A stretch of DNA of 64,000 nucleotides from Serratia fonticola. GTDB taxonomy: Bacteria > Pseudomonadota > Gammaproteobacteria > Enterobacterales > Enterobacteriaceae. The position numbers and the translations under genes are program-made. Of the stretch, positions 36,696 through 45,997 are shown piece after piece. The stretch is taken from assembly GCF_006715025.1 (NCBI RefSeq), contig NZ_VFMK01000001.1, positions 4,898,001 to 4,962,000 of the forward strand, in the 5' to 3' direction. Each line of letters opens with the position of its first letter. Positions within the stretch are counted from its first letter, which is position 1. The notes under the pieces are model-generated. The model did no database searches and was not told the origin of the DNA. It worked only from the letters and a program-made list of their open reading frames with translations.

Positions 36696-37493
36696 ATGAC
36701 TAGCAACAGTAACGGTTGTTATTATCTTATCGGTGACTGTATTGAGTTCCGGCCTGAGGACAACCTGCTTTACTCTCGGATCAACGGCGAAAAAGTAACG
36801 CTTTTTGTCGCGGCATCACGCTGCCTTCAGCTGTTGCTGAATCAGCAAGGAAAATTGGTTTCACAAAAAGAATTATTTGAGGTGGGATGGCAAAAAAACG
36901 GTATGGGCGTATCAAACAATACTTTCTATCAAAACATCCTTATGTTACGTAAAGGATTTAAACTCGCCGGATACGAACAAGCTGTAATAAAAACCGTGCC
37001 CCGTCAAGGCCTCACTGTCCCCCTGGCAGTTCATGTAGAAAAAATACTGCCTGACAGCGAGATAGATCGTAGTAAAGAACAGCCAATTATAGAAGGAAAT
37101 ATACCGCTGTTCTCTAGCCATAAGACGAAAAAAAAACCAGCACTGTCACTGCATTTATGGGTATGGGGGCTCAGCCTCTCTCTCTGTGTTGGGGTTATGA
37201 TCTCTCTCATCTGGAACAGTGCGGAGGAAAGTGATTTCTTTTCCAGTTTTAGTTATATAGGCAAAGTCGAGCAGTGCTCGGTCTATCTTAACGATAACCA
37301 AACAGCGCTAAAATCCTATATGCAACTTAATGCAAAAAATAAATTCACCTGTAATAAAAAGAGATTTGTCTATTTTACTACCTATCCGTTAGTGCCGCGT
37401 GCCTCAGCAATCCGCTGTGAACGTCCTTTTTCTCCAGGGATAAAAAATAGCTGTACTTCTGAATATTTTTTGGAGTGGAAATCCAATGAATAA
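36696..37493 (+). CDS. ToxR-like membrane-bound transcription regulator
   Basis: A 265-residue regulator with an N-terminal winged helix (RCLQLLLNQQGKLVSQKELFEVGW, NTFYQNILMLRKGF, KTVPRQGLTV), a linker, one membrane helix (LHLWVWGLSLSLCVGVMISLIW, about 150-172) and a periplasmic tail with four cysteines beginning QCSVYL. GGAGG lies 8 nt before ATG. Clear paralogue of the 10805-11632 protein, also in the tail (QCSVY). The downstream gene overlaps its end by 8 bp and encodes a likely ToxS-type partner. Lies between two fimbrial operons; target unknown. Confidence 0.82.
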   Translation: MTSNSNGCYYLIGDCIEFRPEDNLLYSRINGEKVTLFVAASRCLQLLLNQQGKLVSQKELFEVGWQKNGMGVSNNTFYQNILMLRKGFKLAGYEQAVIKTVPRQGLTVPLAVHVEKILPDSEIDRSKEQPIIEGNIPLFSSHKTKKKPALSLHLWVWGLSLSLCVGVMISLIWNSAEESDFFSSFSYIGKVEQCSVYLNDNQTALKSYMQLNAKNKFTCNKKRFVYFTTYPLVPRASAIRCERPFSPGIKNSCTSEYFLEWKSNE

Positions 37494-37962
37494 GACCCAA
37501 TTGTTCGGCATATTTACCCTACTCTCTTTGCTGTTCTTTTTGCTGGCTATGGGAGCCTACCGCCTTTATGTCCAATATCAGCAGACGCATTTCAGCTGCG
37601 ACACCATGCTGGTGGTTCACAAAGATAACGCGGAGGTGGCCTTGGTCATTAATTATGTCTTCCAGGGCAATGACGGTATTGCCCTGCTCAAGGGAACCCT
37701 TAAACAAGGCGACAAAGTCACAAGCATCAGCAGGAAGAACTACTTTAGTTTCAAACATAAAAAAGAACTCTATCACCTTAAATCAGTCTCAACGGTGACG
37801 TCCCCTGCCGACAATAGCAACACTGAGGAAGTTGCTCACTATCTGCCTCGGTTTTACCTGCAGAAAGGCCTGAAATTCGACTTCTCGGTCTCCCCGGCAG
37901 GCAGAGAGGGATATGTTTTCTCCACCGGCTATGTCCCTTCATTTTACTGTTCGCGCAGCTGA
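37486..37962 (+). CDS. ToxS/PsaF-like single-pass periplasmic partner protein
   Basis: A 158-residue protein with one N-terminal membrane anchor (LFGIFTLLSLLFFLLAMGAY) and a periplasmic domain with one Cys near the start (FSCDTMLVVH) and one at the end (PSFYCSRS). The topology and the overlap with the ToxR-like gene match ToxR/ToxS and PsaE/PsaF pairs, in which the small partner stabilises or activates the regulator. Sequence similarity to those is not something I can confirm by eye. Confidence 0.7.
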   Translation: MNKTQLFGIFTLLSLLFFLLAMGAYRLYVQYQQTHFSCDTMLVVHKDNAEVALVINYVFQGNDGIALLKGTLKQGDKVTSISRKNYFSFKHKKELYHLKSVSTVTSPADNSNTEEVAHYLPRFYLQKGLKFDFSVSPAGREGYVFSTGYVPSFYCSRS

Positions 37963-38188
37963 ACTCGCTTGGATGATTAACGTTTTTCGCGGCCAGCTCA
38001 ACCCGTAGCATTGAGATAGTGAAGACAAACCTGTCTGGAGCAGATTTGAAGCCTGTTTACTGAGCCCTGCCATTGCCTTCACGCTCGTTTCATGCAAGGA
38101 CTTTCAGCTTAAGGTTTTGCCCACGACATCTCGCGGAGATAAACCAAGCCATATGTATAGAAGATAGAGTAAAAACCAGAAGGAGCAG
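37963..38188. other. Spacer between ToxS-like and DinI-like genes
   Basis: 226 bp between convergent genes. No convincing gene or terminator recognised. Confidence 0.3.
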
Positions 38189-38443
38189 CTAATTCACATG
38201 ACGCCAATAGCCGTGCAGGCTGACATCGTCGACAATTTCCTGCACGGTAACCTTGGCTTCAACGTCGTTGAAAAAATCATGTGTTGCGATCTCTGTTTTA
38301 TCATCAAGTCCCGGAATCACCGCGAGACGGCTGGCGGGGTAAACCTCATGAATGCGATTTTGCAACTCCTCAATCAACGCTTCGCGGGTTGTCTCAGACA
38401 AGTTATTGAACAGGTTTTTATCGAGTTTAACTTGGATATTCAT
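38189..38443 (-). CDS. DinI-like family protein
   Basis: An 84-residue acidic protein with the order of a DinI fold: strand MNIQVKLDKN, helix TTREALIEELQNRIHEVYP, strand SRLAVIPG, then a second helix (EIVDDVSLHGYW). DinI-type proteins modulate RecA in the SOS response. I looked upstream for a LexA box (CTGT-N8-ACAG) and found only a half site. The family call is tentative. Not linked to the fimbrial genes. Confidence 0.55.
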   Translation of the reverse strand: MNIQVKLDKNLFNNLSETTREALIEELQNRIHEVYPASRLAVIPGLDDKTEIATHDFFNDVEAKVTVQEIVDDVSLHGYWRHVN

Positions 38444-39195
38444 GTTAGATGACCTGTAAAAAGAGAAAGTGAAGTGACCGTTACCATCATAGGCAAAATT
38501 GCGACTTTTTGGTGATGGATTAATGGCATTACCCGGTTTTTACCTGAATGATCATCTATCGCAGGGTCCACAATATGCGCGACTCCCAACCCATGGTGAT
38601 ATGAGGATCCACAACAAAGACAAAATCCAATAACGAAATGCCCGTGCTTTCAGGTGTAATCTATTTTAATTTCATCCGATGAATAAACGAAGTTATCTTC
38701 ACGGCTTATAGGCATAACGCTTCTATTGGTATCAGAAAGAAAGTCTGCTCTTACCATATAATAAATATCTTATACATTCCCCTCCACAGAAAGAGAGTCA
38801 CCTGTACACTGTATCCAATCAACGCCATCAATCTCCAATAGTTAAGTATTATTTTATACATGACTTTTTATTCCAAAAAAACTCAAACCACTATTATTTA
38901 TAACTGTTAAGAAACTAAAAATTGGGCTCCCACAGCGACAAATTACTAAGAAACATCCATATCTCCCGTACTATTCACGAGCCGATGAGGTAAGTAGCTT
39001 GTTAAAAGCTGGATATTTTTTTGTATCAACGGTAATATTCAAAAACCAAGATCTAGGATTTTTCCTAGATTATTACCTGGAACTCTATTACCTGACGATG
39101 AGTTCTCATCCCAACGGAACAGTAACGATAGGACATTCGATGAACTTGATTCATGACTCTGGCGTTATACCATAGACCATACATAGGAGTTTTCT
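38444..39195. other. AT-rich spacer before the left FimE-type recombinase
   Basis: About 750 bp with no gene. Two perfect inverted repeats are visible: ATCTAGGA-TTTT-TCCTAGAT at 39051-39070 and GATGAG-TT-CTCATC near 39098. I searched for a second pair of TTGGGGC-type switch repeats and did not find one. Confidence 0.4.
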
Positions 39196-39771
39196 GTGGC
39201 ACATCGTAAATTTCTCACTCTAACAGAAGTTCGCAAACTGATGAGTGCTGCCAAGAATAAACAAACCGGTGTACGGGACAGTTGCCTGATCCTGCTGGCC
39301 TTTCGCCACGGCTTTCGTATCAGTGAATTGCTGAACTTGCGTTTCCGCGATATTGAGCTGGTTGAAGGACGGATCAATATACAGCGACTTAAAAATGGAT
39401 TCTCAACCGTCCATCCCTTGATGGATGATGAACGCAATGCAATTATGGAATGGAAGCAGGTAAAGGAAAAATGGAAACCAGATGCCGATCCGGACATTGT
39501 CTTTATTTCTCAGCGCGGAACCCAGCTATCACGCGGCCAGGCCTGGCGCATTATCAAACGGGCGGGTGAACTGGCCGGCACCACCACCCATACACACCCC
39601 CATATGCTACGCCACGCCTGCGGTTATGAACTGGCGGAGAGGGGAACCGATACCCGTCTGATACAGGATTATCTGGGACACCGTAATATCCGGCATACCG
39701 TGCGTTATACCGCCAGTAATGCGGCACGATTCGTCGGCATATGGGAATGGAACAAACGGCGCAAAAAGTAA
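39196..39771 (+). CDS. FimE/FimB-type tyrosine recombinase, left copy
   Basis: A 191-residue site-specific recombinase of the fim-switch group. GTG start with AGGAGTTTTCT upstream. The catalytic set is intact: Arg in HGFRISELL, Lys in RLKNGFSTVHPL, H-x-x-R in HMLRHACGYELAERG, His in GHRNIRHTV and Tyr in RYTASNAARF. Nearer to E. coli FimE than FimB from memory. Paralogue of the right copy at 48402-49031 and opposite in direction, so the two flank the fim locus as an inverted pair. No switch repeats were found next to this copy. Confidence 0.9.
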   Translation: MAHRKFLTLTEVRKLMSAAKNKQTGVRDSCLILLAFRHGFRISELLNLRFRDIELVEGRINIQRLKNGFSTVHPLMDDERNAIMEWKQVKEKWKPDADPDIVFISQRGTQLSRGQAWRIIKRAGELAGTTTHTHPHMLRHACGYELAERGTDTRLIQDYLGHRNIRHTVRYTASNAARFVGIWEWNKRRKK

Positions 39772-39839
39772 TATACTGTAGATAGATAAGTAAAGCTCTA
39801 TTTTATACAACATTATCTGGTGAATCATGATATTTCAAT

Positions 39840-39872
39840 CTCGGTGATCACGCCTCACAGCGGGATCACCGA
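39840..39872. terminator. Hairpin between recombinase and LuxR-type gene
   Basis: A 9-bp perfect stem TCGGTGATC/GATCACCGA around a 14-nt loop, between the recombinase stop (39771) and the convergent regulator end (39896). No strong T-run. Confidence 0.45.
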
Positions 39873-39895
39873 ACGCTAAAACAAGCAAGACATCG

Positions 39896-40528
39896 TTATT
39901 GATTAAAACAGGCATAAAGTTCAACCTCGCTGTTAACACCTAACTTCTCCATAATATTACGTTTATGAGCACTCACCGTTTTGACGCTACGGGCATTATT
40001 TTTAGCTATCTGCGAGATACTGAGGCCTTCACGTAATAAGTTATAAACTTTCTTTTCTGTACGGGAAAATTCCGCAACATCAATATTAAGCGTACCCGCT
40101 TCCTTCTCATTGAATAAAGAAGGGCTGATGATAACCTTACCCGCCAAGACTTGGTCAACGAGAGTCGTTAGCTGATGAATATCTTCAGATAAAGAAATAA
40201 ATGATGCTTCAGGTATAAAATCAAGATAGTTCAGAGCGATACGTCCTGGAATGTCAGTCATAATCAATAAGGGTTTATCATCACGGAGTGATTGAATAAA
40301 TGACAGCAACTTTGTTCCTATATTGATATCTTCATTCAGCCCATACAATTCACTCACTATCAGGTCAACATTATATAACTCATCATAAAATGCCATGTCA
40401 TAAACAGAAGCCCTACGAACAATATCAACTTCCGGTAATTTTTGCTTAAAAAGATGATGCAATCCTTCACAGATAAGGATAGATGGCTGCATGATCATTA
40501 CTTTCTCTATCTTGACTGTTTTTTTCAT
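39896..40528 (-). CDS. NarL/FimZ-like LuxR-type regulator, second in pair
   Basis: A 210-residue protein with a receiver-like N-terminal domain and a C-terminal LuxR helix-turn-helix (FSRTEKKVYNLLREGLSISQIAKNNARSVKTVSAHKRNIMEKLG, about 153-200). Where a receiver carries its phosphorylated Asp after strand 3 the sequence reads DLIVSEL, with Glu in that place, a possible constitutively active mimic (inference). It follows the similar gene at 40538 by 9 bp. Downstream of fimH; the position recalls the Salmonella fimZ/fimY/fimW regulators. Confidence 0.82.
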   Translation of the reverse strand: MKKTVKIEKVMIMQPSILICEGLHHLFKQKLPEVDIVRRASVYDMAFYDELYNVDLIVSELYGLNEDINIGTKLLSFIQSLRDDKPLLIMTDIPGRIALNYLDFIPEASFISLSEDIHQLTTLVDQVLAGKVIISPSLFNEKEAGTLNIDVAEFSRTEKKVYNLLREGLSISQIAKNNARSVKTVSAHKRNIMEKLGVNSEVELYACFNQ

Positions 40529-40537
40529 ACGTTCTCA

Positions 40538-41182
40538 TCACACCTCTCTGCTTACCTTACTTAAATAGGCCAACTTACCCGCAAACAGGTAGAGTTCCTC
40601 ATTTGTTTCCATGTTCAGTTTTTTAATGATCGCTTTCTTTTGTGTGCTGATTGTTCGTACGTTTTTTCCCGTTCTATGGGAAATCGTGGTAACACTCTCC
40701 CCTTGTAACAAAGCAAGCGCGGTTAATCTTTCCTGCAGACCTAATAAGCATGTTCTTTTTTCGTTTTTTTTAATTGAATCACCCAATAAAAATTGTTCTA
40801 TTTCATAAGAGTTCACCGGATCGACAAATACAGCACTCACACCAAAAGCGTGAAATAGTTGAGCCATCCACTCCATATCATGCTGCAACCAGATAACAGA
40901 GTATATTTTTTGATGATTACTGCCAATATCAGATAAAAATGCCAAAAGCGATAGATAATCGGTTCCGCGAGATAACGTAGTAAATAAAATTACATCAGGA
41001 TTAAATTCATCAATCTTATTTTTAGCTTCGGCGACTTTACTGACCCTGCAAAAATCAAGTTCAAAGCCATCCACTAGATTTTTCAGGCTTATCCAGTTTA
41101 TATTAGACGGCTCAACAACAAGAATTCGTTTAATTTTATCTTTTAAAAAGTAGTCGCCATTATTCTGATTGGTCTGTAACAT
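40538..41182 (-). CDS. NarL/FimZ-like LuxR-type regulator, first in pair
   Basis: A 214-residue protein. Receiver-like half (IKRILVVEPSNINWISLKNLVDGF) with the Asp site replaced (DVILFTTL), then a LuxR helix-turn-helix (LTALALLQGESVTTISHRTGKNVRTISTQKKAIIKKLN, about 150-190). It lacks the usual LTxRE start of the domain, reading LGLQERLTAL instead. AGGAGG precedes the ATG. Between fimH and its partner regulator, same strand as the fim operon. Confidence 0.8.
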   Translation of the reverse strand: MLQTNQNNGDYFLKDKIKRILVVEPSNINWISLKNLVDGFELDFCRVSKVAEAKNKIDEFNPDVILFTTLSRGTDYLSLLAFLSDIGSNHQKIYSVIWLQHDMEWMAQLFHAFGVSAVFVDPVNSYEIEQFLLGDSIKKNEKRTCLLGLQERLTALALLQGESVTTISHRTGKNVRTISTQKKAIIKKLNMETNEELYLFAGKLAYLSKVSREV

Positions 41183-41274
41183 TTTTCCTCCTATAAATCA
41201 GAAATGTTATTTTCATTAATCGGTAACCAACCAAAGTGAGGCTTTAGGCCTGAAGCAGGCGTTTACAAGCGTAT

Positions 41275-42192
41275 TTATTGATACACAAAAGTCACACCAA
41301 CGACTGATGTTACATTACCTGCCACGACTTGACCGCGGGTTCGCGCATAGCTCGCGGTTAGCCCTAAACTGACGGGTGACGGGCCGACGATACCCAGAGA
41401 GACTGTTCTGTTAGTTGCAATAACACCGCCGCTATTGGAAAGTTGTATCCCAATCCCTTGAGCCTGTGACGAAGAGGCCGTATTGGTAAAAATCGTGGAT
41501 GCTGAATCTTCCGTTGTCCCTGTCAAAAAGTAGGAAAGATTCTGGTTCTGAGCGCAACGAACCGTTAATGGCACCTGCCCGGTTCCCGGATAATTCGGTA
41601 AATTCACGGTGACATCGCGCGCAGAAACATCACAACCACCGGTAGGGATCACCACATCGTTATTGGCGAAAATTCGCCACGTATACAAGAATGAGTCACC
41701 TTCATTGTTGGTTTGATGCATCCTTAATACCGCAATTAACGAACCGCTAGTGATAGCAATTCCCCCTGCAGAGCTCATAGGGGTGAGATAAAGTACGGCT
41801 GGCCACGGCGTCAACACATTGGATCTATAGGAGATATTTCTGGTCTCGGATGTCGTTGGAAATGGATATATCGAACCACTGTAAGATAAACTTCCCGTAA
41901 AACTTGCCAGTACGCCGCCATAAGCCGATCCTTCTTTTAGCGAGACATAATCGATAATAGTGTCTGGATAGTCATTACGACAGGATATCTGTCTAGATAA
42001 ATCCACTACCAGGTTTTGGCCTACCCCTATTGACGGCGCTAAACTGACATAAACATTAGCGCTTCCACCACCAATGGGAATCCACGCACCAGACGCAGTG
42101 ACACAGGCAAACGCGTTTGCATTGGCCGAGTACCCCATGAAGAGAACTACTGCGACCAAATATTTTAAGAGTGCATTAATTAAATCTTTCAT
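41275..42192 (-). CDS. fimH: FimH, mannose-binding type 1 fimbrial adhesin
   Basis: Tip adhesin of type 1 fimbriae, 305 residues. The signal peptide ends ...SANANA so that the mature protein starts FAC, which is required for the mannose pocket. Mature residues Phe1, Asn46, Asp47, Asp54, Gln133 and Asn135 of E. coli FimH are all present, and Tyr48 and Ile52 of the rim are kept. The loop after Asn136 is one residue shorter and reads EGDSF, so the second gate tyrosine (Tyr137) is missing. The pilin domain (GGCDVSARDVTVNLP to GVTFVYQ) is almost unchanged. Last structural gene of the operon. Confidence 0.95.
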   Translation of the reverse strand: MKDLINALLKYLVAVVLFMGYSANANAFACVTASGAWIPIGGGSANVYVSLAPSIGVGQNLVVDLSRQISCRNDYPDTIIDYVSLKEGSAYGGVLASFTGSLSYSGSIYPFPTTSETRNISYRSNVLTPWPAVLYLTPMSSAGGIAITSGSLIAVLRMHQTNNEGDSFLYTWRIFANNDVVIPTGGCDVSARDVTVNLPNYPGTGQVPLTVRCAQNQNLSYFLTGTTEDSASTIFTNTASSSQAQGIGIQLSNSGGVIATNRTVSLGIVGPSPVSLGLTASYARTRGQVVAGNVTSVVGVTFVYQ

Positions 42193-42205
42193 ATGATATC
42201 CGCCA

Positions 42206-42712
42206 TCAGGAGTACGTATAAGTCACATTGATCAGCGATTGAATAGAACCTTGAGTTACATTGCCGCTGGGGGTAATCGCTCTCACCTGCAGCACAAAGC
42301 TGACTGACTGTGATAAATCGTTCACTGAAATAATCTTGCTACTACCGTTTGGCAAATTAACACCGTCGCTATCTGTAAGTTGCAGAAAAATATTGCCAGC
42401 CCCCCCTTGGTTGGCGTAATAATTCCCGCTGGCATCTGCCACGCCAGAGAATGTCGCCGTGACTTTTGACGTTCCTACCGGACAATTAGTGAGACTCAAG
42501 GTAACCGGATGCCATGGTGAAGAAGCGCCTTGTGTCACTAAATTAAAGGTATACAGATCTCCCAGATCCACCGTCGCCTGAGTCGTAGATACGGTACAGG
42601 GAGTTGCCACCACTCTTCCGTTGATGGTAATAGTGACATCTGCCGCAGTGACTATCGGCACCGGAGCTATCAATAACAGTCCAGCAATCAAGCCAGTATT
42701 TATTATGTTCAT
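42206..42712 (-). CDS. fimG: FimG-like tip adaptor subunit
   Basis: A 168-residue subunit joining the adhesin to the tip fibrillum. Signal peptide ...PVPIVTAADV; Cys pair in ATPCTVST and LTNCPVGTS; end LINVTYTYS. Close in length and place to E. coli FimG (167 residues). 13 bp upstream of fimH. Confidence 0.9.
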   Translation of the reverse strand: MNIINTGLIAGLLLIAPVPIVTAADVTITINGRVVATPCTVSTTQATVDLGDLYTFNLVTQGASSPWHPVTLSLTNCPVGTSKVTATFSGVADASGNYYANQGGAGNIFLQLTDSDGVNLPNGSSKIISVNDLSQSVSFVLQVRAITPSGNVTQGSIQSLINVTYTYS

Positions 42713-42727
42713 ATTCCCTCTCTCCGG

Positions 42728-43255
42728 TTACTGAAATTCCAGGGTAAAGTTTGCAGTAGCTCGGACCTGCCCGGCGGTGACGGGAACTTGGGTTGCCATC
42801 AAACGCGCATAGAAATACAGCGTGTTAGACTGCCCGCCGGTAATTGTGGACCAATTCAGCTCGCTGGATACTGCATTCAGAGCAATGGCATTTCTATTGC
42901 TATCCAGGATCTGGATCCCCATTCCCGCGGCGGCACCGCTGCCGCTATCAATTTTCAGCAAGGTTCTATTGTCATCATCTGCCAACCCTGTGAAACCGAC
43001 TTTGATCCCTGTTGCCAGGCTTGCACACCGGTCAAACACGATATTGAATGGCACCATCGGCGTCGTCGTCCCCACCTGATTAAACTGCTTTGCCGCATTC
43101 CCCATCAGTCTCACCACAAACTCCTGCGAACCCGGTGCCACAGTACAGGCATTGTCTTTAACGTTGCCGGTAATCGTGATAGTGCTGTCTGCTGCGAACG
43201 CTGTCCTGGCGGAGATAAGTGACAGCAAACACAGCATAAAAAGTTGTTTTTTCAT
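42728..43255 (-). CDS. fimF: FimF-like tip adaptor subunit
   Basis: A 175-residue subunit. ATG at 43255 has AGGAGAGACAATC upstream and begins MKKQLFMLCLLSLISARTAFA; the frame extending to 43372 lies inside fimD. Cys pair in DNACTVAP and FDRCASLA; end NFTLEFQ. Stands between usher and fimG, as in E. coli. Confidence 0.9.
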   Translation of the reverse strand: MKKQLFMLCLLSLISARTAFAADSTITITGNVKDNACTVAPGSQEFVVRLMGNAAKQFNQVGTTTPMVPFNIVFDRCASLATGIKVGFTGLADDDNRTLLKIDSGSGAAAGMGIQILDSNRNAIALNAVSSELNWSTITGGQSNTLYFYARLMATQVPVTAGQVRATANFTLEFQ

Positions 43256-43277
43256 TGATTGTCTCTCCTGCCTGGCG

Positions 43278-45917
43278 TCACCGGCATATAGCCGTCGTAT
43301 GGCTGAGTGCCTGCTGCTGGCTTTCAGGAGGCAGTTGATAGGCCGCTGTACACTGCTGCGCAGCACCTTCACCCCACTTGGCTTTTAGCTCGCCACTAAG
43401 CTGTAGCCCAGTCAGATAAACCTGTCCTCCATCGGCAACAATGCTGCCTGAACGACCATTATCGAAAGACACCACCGTCCCGAAAGGCAGTGGTTTTCCG
43501 TTATAGGTCAGCGTCATCAAGACCTTAAGCCCGATGCTGGTTTTAAAGTCAGCCCGTACCACTGCACCATGCGTCGGTACTACGCTTACCACGGTGTCAT
43601 TCAAATCAACGTTGTCTGCCAGCGTGTTGGTGTTCAATGCAATACGGTTTTCCCGATAATCCATGGCAAAAGGCAGTACGGCATATCCCCGCCAGTCGGT
43701 ACGGATCCCGGTCTGGTTTTCTACTAACACATTGTTTGCCCCTGGCGCTTTAACCAGGACCAGGGTGTCGTTCAACGGTTGACTCAACGTAATACCATCT
43801 TCATGAGCCAGCACGCCGCCGCTCAGTCCGTAATACAGTTGGTTGTAACCGTTACTGCGGCTATAGCCGACATTGACAGAACCTGCACCACCTCGATAGG
43901 TCAGCGACGCGTTGCCTGTTCCGCCTGATGTTCCCTCTCCGCCACCGGCATAACCGGTCTGCACGCTGTAACTCAGGTTGTCATCATCCAATAACGTGCC
44001 GTAAACCCCGACCTGATTGGTCATCCGGCCGCGCAGATCATCAGACATGCTGTAGTTCACATTCGAGCGCCTGAAAGCCGACTGGCTGTCGGAACGTAAC
44101 CAATGGCTAAAAGGAATATTGATGTTGAAAGCCAGCATGTTGTCGCGTTTCTGCTGCCAGGCATTTTTCGTCAGGCTATAGCTAACGGTATAAGTGATAT
44201 CCTTCCAGGTACTGCTGTAACCGGCCTGAAGCTGTTCATCTGCCTTATCGGTCCCCCAATAGGTCTGATGATTGCCCGTCAAATACAACGTCGAGTTTCT
44301 CCCCACCTGCTGGGTCACCGTCATTTGCAACCGCCCGCGCTTGCTGTAGGACAGGTTGTAATAATCGGTGTATTTGGGCTCTATCTGGATAATCCCTTCA
44401 TCGGTCGCCACGCTGTAACCGTTCATCTGGTTCCAGGTGGTGTCAGTAAGCGTAAAATAGCCGCTGGTAGAATAACGGTACCCTACCAGTTGAAAGTTGG
44501 TTCCCAAGTCATTCAATGACTTGCTATAGAGGAAACGTAGAGATTGCCCTTGATGCGAGCTCTCATCCGGCAAGGTAGCTCTCGCATGGGTGATGTCCAG
44601 CGACACGGCCCCGAAACTTCCCAGATTTTTACCCACCCCGAAGTTTAAGGCCCGATAACGATCGGCAATTTGGGTTCCGCCAGACAGCGTCCAGCCATCA
44701 GAAATCCCCCACAAGGCCGTAGCCTGGCCAAAGGTGGGCTTCTCTTGTTGATCGCTACCACTGCGGAACTGCCCCATCGCCACGGTATATCTCACCTGGC
44801 CTTCACGAAGCAGCCCTGGAACCGATGAATAAGGCACCGTAAATACCTGTGAAGAACCATCAGCTTCCTTAATAGTGACCTGCAGGTCACCGTTGTTCCC
44901 CGCCGCAAAAAGGTCATTAATGGTGAAAGGTCCTGGCGGTACCGTCGTTTGGTAGATCTCAAAACCATTTTGCTTTATTGATACCTGGGCCGTACCACGG
45001 GCAATACCACGAATAGTTGGAGCAAATCCACGCAGGCTCTCTGGCAACATATTGTCATCGGAGGCCAGCTGTACCCCACGGAAGTTCGCCCCTTCAAAGA
45101 TATCTCCTGACGTATAGCCGTCACCAATTGTCAGACGACTGCGCAAAGAGACAATATCCCGTTGCAAATAGGTATTGATATGTTGCCATCTTTGTTCACT
45201 CCTGCCCGTTCCACCACCGCTGCTGTAGCTCCATGTCGTGTTATCCCGTAGTCGCCACGCGCCCAGATTGATGCCGCTTTGCAGGTTAAGGAAGGCATAG
45301 TTGCTCGTATTACCATTGGTGTTACGAACATTATTGCCGGTGAAACTGTAATTGAGTAACCCGGCGGTAATTCCGTTTTCCCAGTGTTCGGGAGGAATAT
45401 AGCCACGGGCAAGATTGCCCATGAAAGCCTGAGGAAAACTGATAGACAGGCGCTGATTGCCAACGTCAAAATGGCTGGAGGCCTCTTTGATCATTGAGGT
45501 AAATGGCACACAGGCATCTTCCGCCAACACCGCCATTCCTGGGATTACCTTGGTATTTACACCCATTGCAGACAGTTGGCTGCGCGTCAGACAAGGTATC
45601 AACGCCTTCTTATCCGCATCCACCTGGAATGAAACATCCCGGGTAGACATAAACCCGTCATTCATATAGATGTCGACACGGTAGATGCCCGGAGGAGCCT
45701 CCAGACCCTTTTCAAACCCCGATAGATCGGCCACTTTTGCCGGATCATCCGCCAGGAAGCGGGGGTTGAAGTAGTGTTCTGCCCGCGCTGACATGCCGCT
45801 ACACAATGCCAGCAAAACAATGGCTAAAGGCGTCAACCTCAGCGTATAGATGGGTGCATCCTGGTTATTATTTTTCATAACTCTGCGACTGTCCGTGCCG
45901 TTTTTCAGGTTAAGCAT
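43278..45917 (-). CDS. fimD: FimD, outer membrane usher of type 1 fimbriae
   Basis: An 879-residue usher (E. coli FimD is 878). GGAGGGATC precedes the ATG. Long signal peptide ending ...GMSARAEHYFNPRFLADDPAKVADLSGFEKG, the N-terminal subunit-chaperone binding motif. Plug flank LPESLRGFAPTIRGIARGTAQVSI and PPGPFTINDLFAAGNNGDLQVTI, then the barrel and C-terminal domains with a Cys pair (QQCTAAYQLPPES, TTAICR). Confidence 0.95.
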   Translation of the reverse strand: MLNLKNGTDSRRVMKNNNQDAPIYTLRLTPLAIVLLALCSGMSARAEHYFNPRFLADDPAKVADLSGFEKGLEAPPGIYRVDIYMNDGFMSTRDVSFQVDADKKALIPCLTRSQLSAMGVNTKVIPGMAVLAEDACVPFTSMIKEASSHFDVGNQRLSISFPQAFMGNLARGYIPPEHWENGITAGLLNYSFTGNNVRNTNGNTSNYAFLNLQSGINLGAWRLRDNTTWSYSSGGGTGRSEQRWQHINTYLQRDIVSLRSRLTIGDGYTSGDIFEGANFRGVQLASDDNMLPESLRGFAPTIRGIARGTAQVSIKQNGFEIYQTTVPPGPFTINDLFAAGNNGDLQVTIKEADGSSQVFTVPYSSVPGLLREGQVRYTVAMGQFRSGSDQQEKPTFGQATALWGISDGWTLSGGTQIADRYRALNFGVGKNLGSFGAVSLDITHARATLPDESSHQGQSLRFLYSKSLNDLGTNFQLVGYRYSTSGYFTLTDTTWNQMNGYSVATDEGIIQIEPKYTDYYNLSYSKRGRLQMTVTQQVGRNSTLYLTGNHQTYWGTDKADEQLQAGYSSTWKDITYTVSYSLTKNAWQQKRDNMLAFNINIPFSHWLRSDSQSAFRRSNVNYSMSDDLRGRMTNQVGVYGTLLDDDNLSYSVQTGYAGGGEGTSGGTGNASLTYRGGAGSVNVGYSRSNGYNQLYYGLSGGVLAHEDGITLSQPLNDTLVLVKAPGANNVLVENQTGIRTDWRGYAVLPFAMDYRENRIALNTNTLADNVDLNDTVVSVVPTHGAVVRADFKTSIGLKVLMTLTYNGKPLPFGTVVSFDNGRSGSIVADGGQVYLTGLQLSGELKAKWGEGAAQQCTAAYQLPPESQQQALSHTTAICR

Positions 45918-45997
45918 GATCCCTCCGGTTCGATATAGACCGACCGGCTGCCTGATTTATCTGGTTATATGTTCGTAAAATGGAGGCAGCCCGATGT

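Noticed and set aside
38444..38480. Possible LexA box upstream of the DinI-like gene
   Set aside because: CTGT is present but the second half reads AAAG rather than ACAG at the right distance.
39051..39070. ATCTAGGA-TTTT-TCCTAGAT considered as one end of a second invertible element
   Set aside because: It is a closed hairpin without a distant partner, and no TTGGGGC-type repeat pair lies near the left recombinase.
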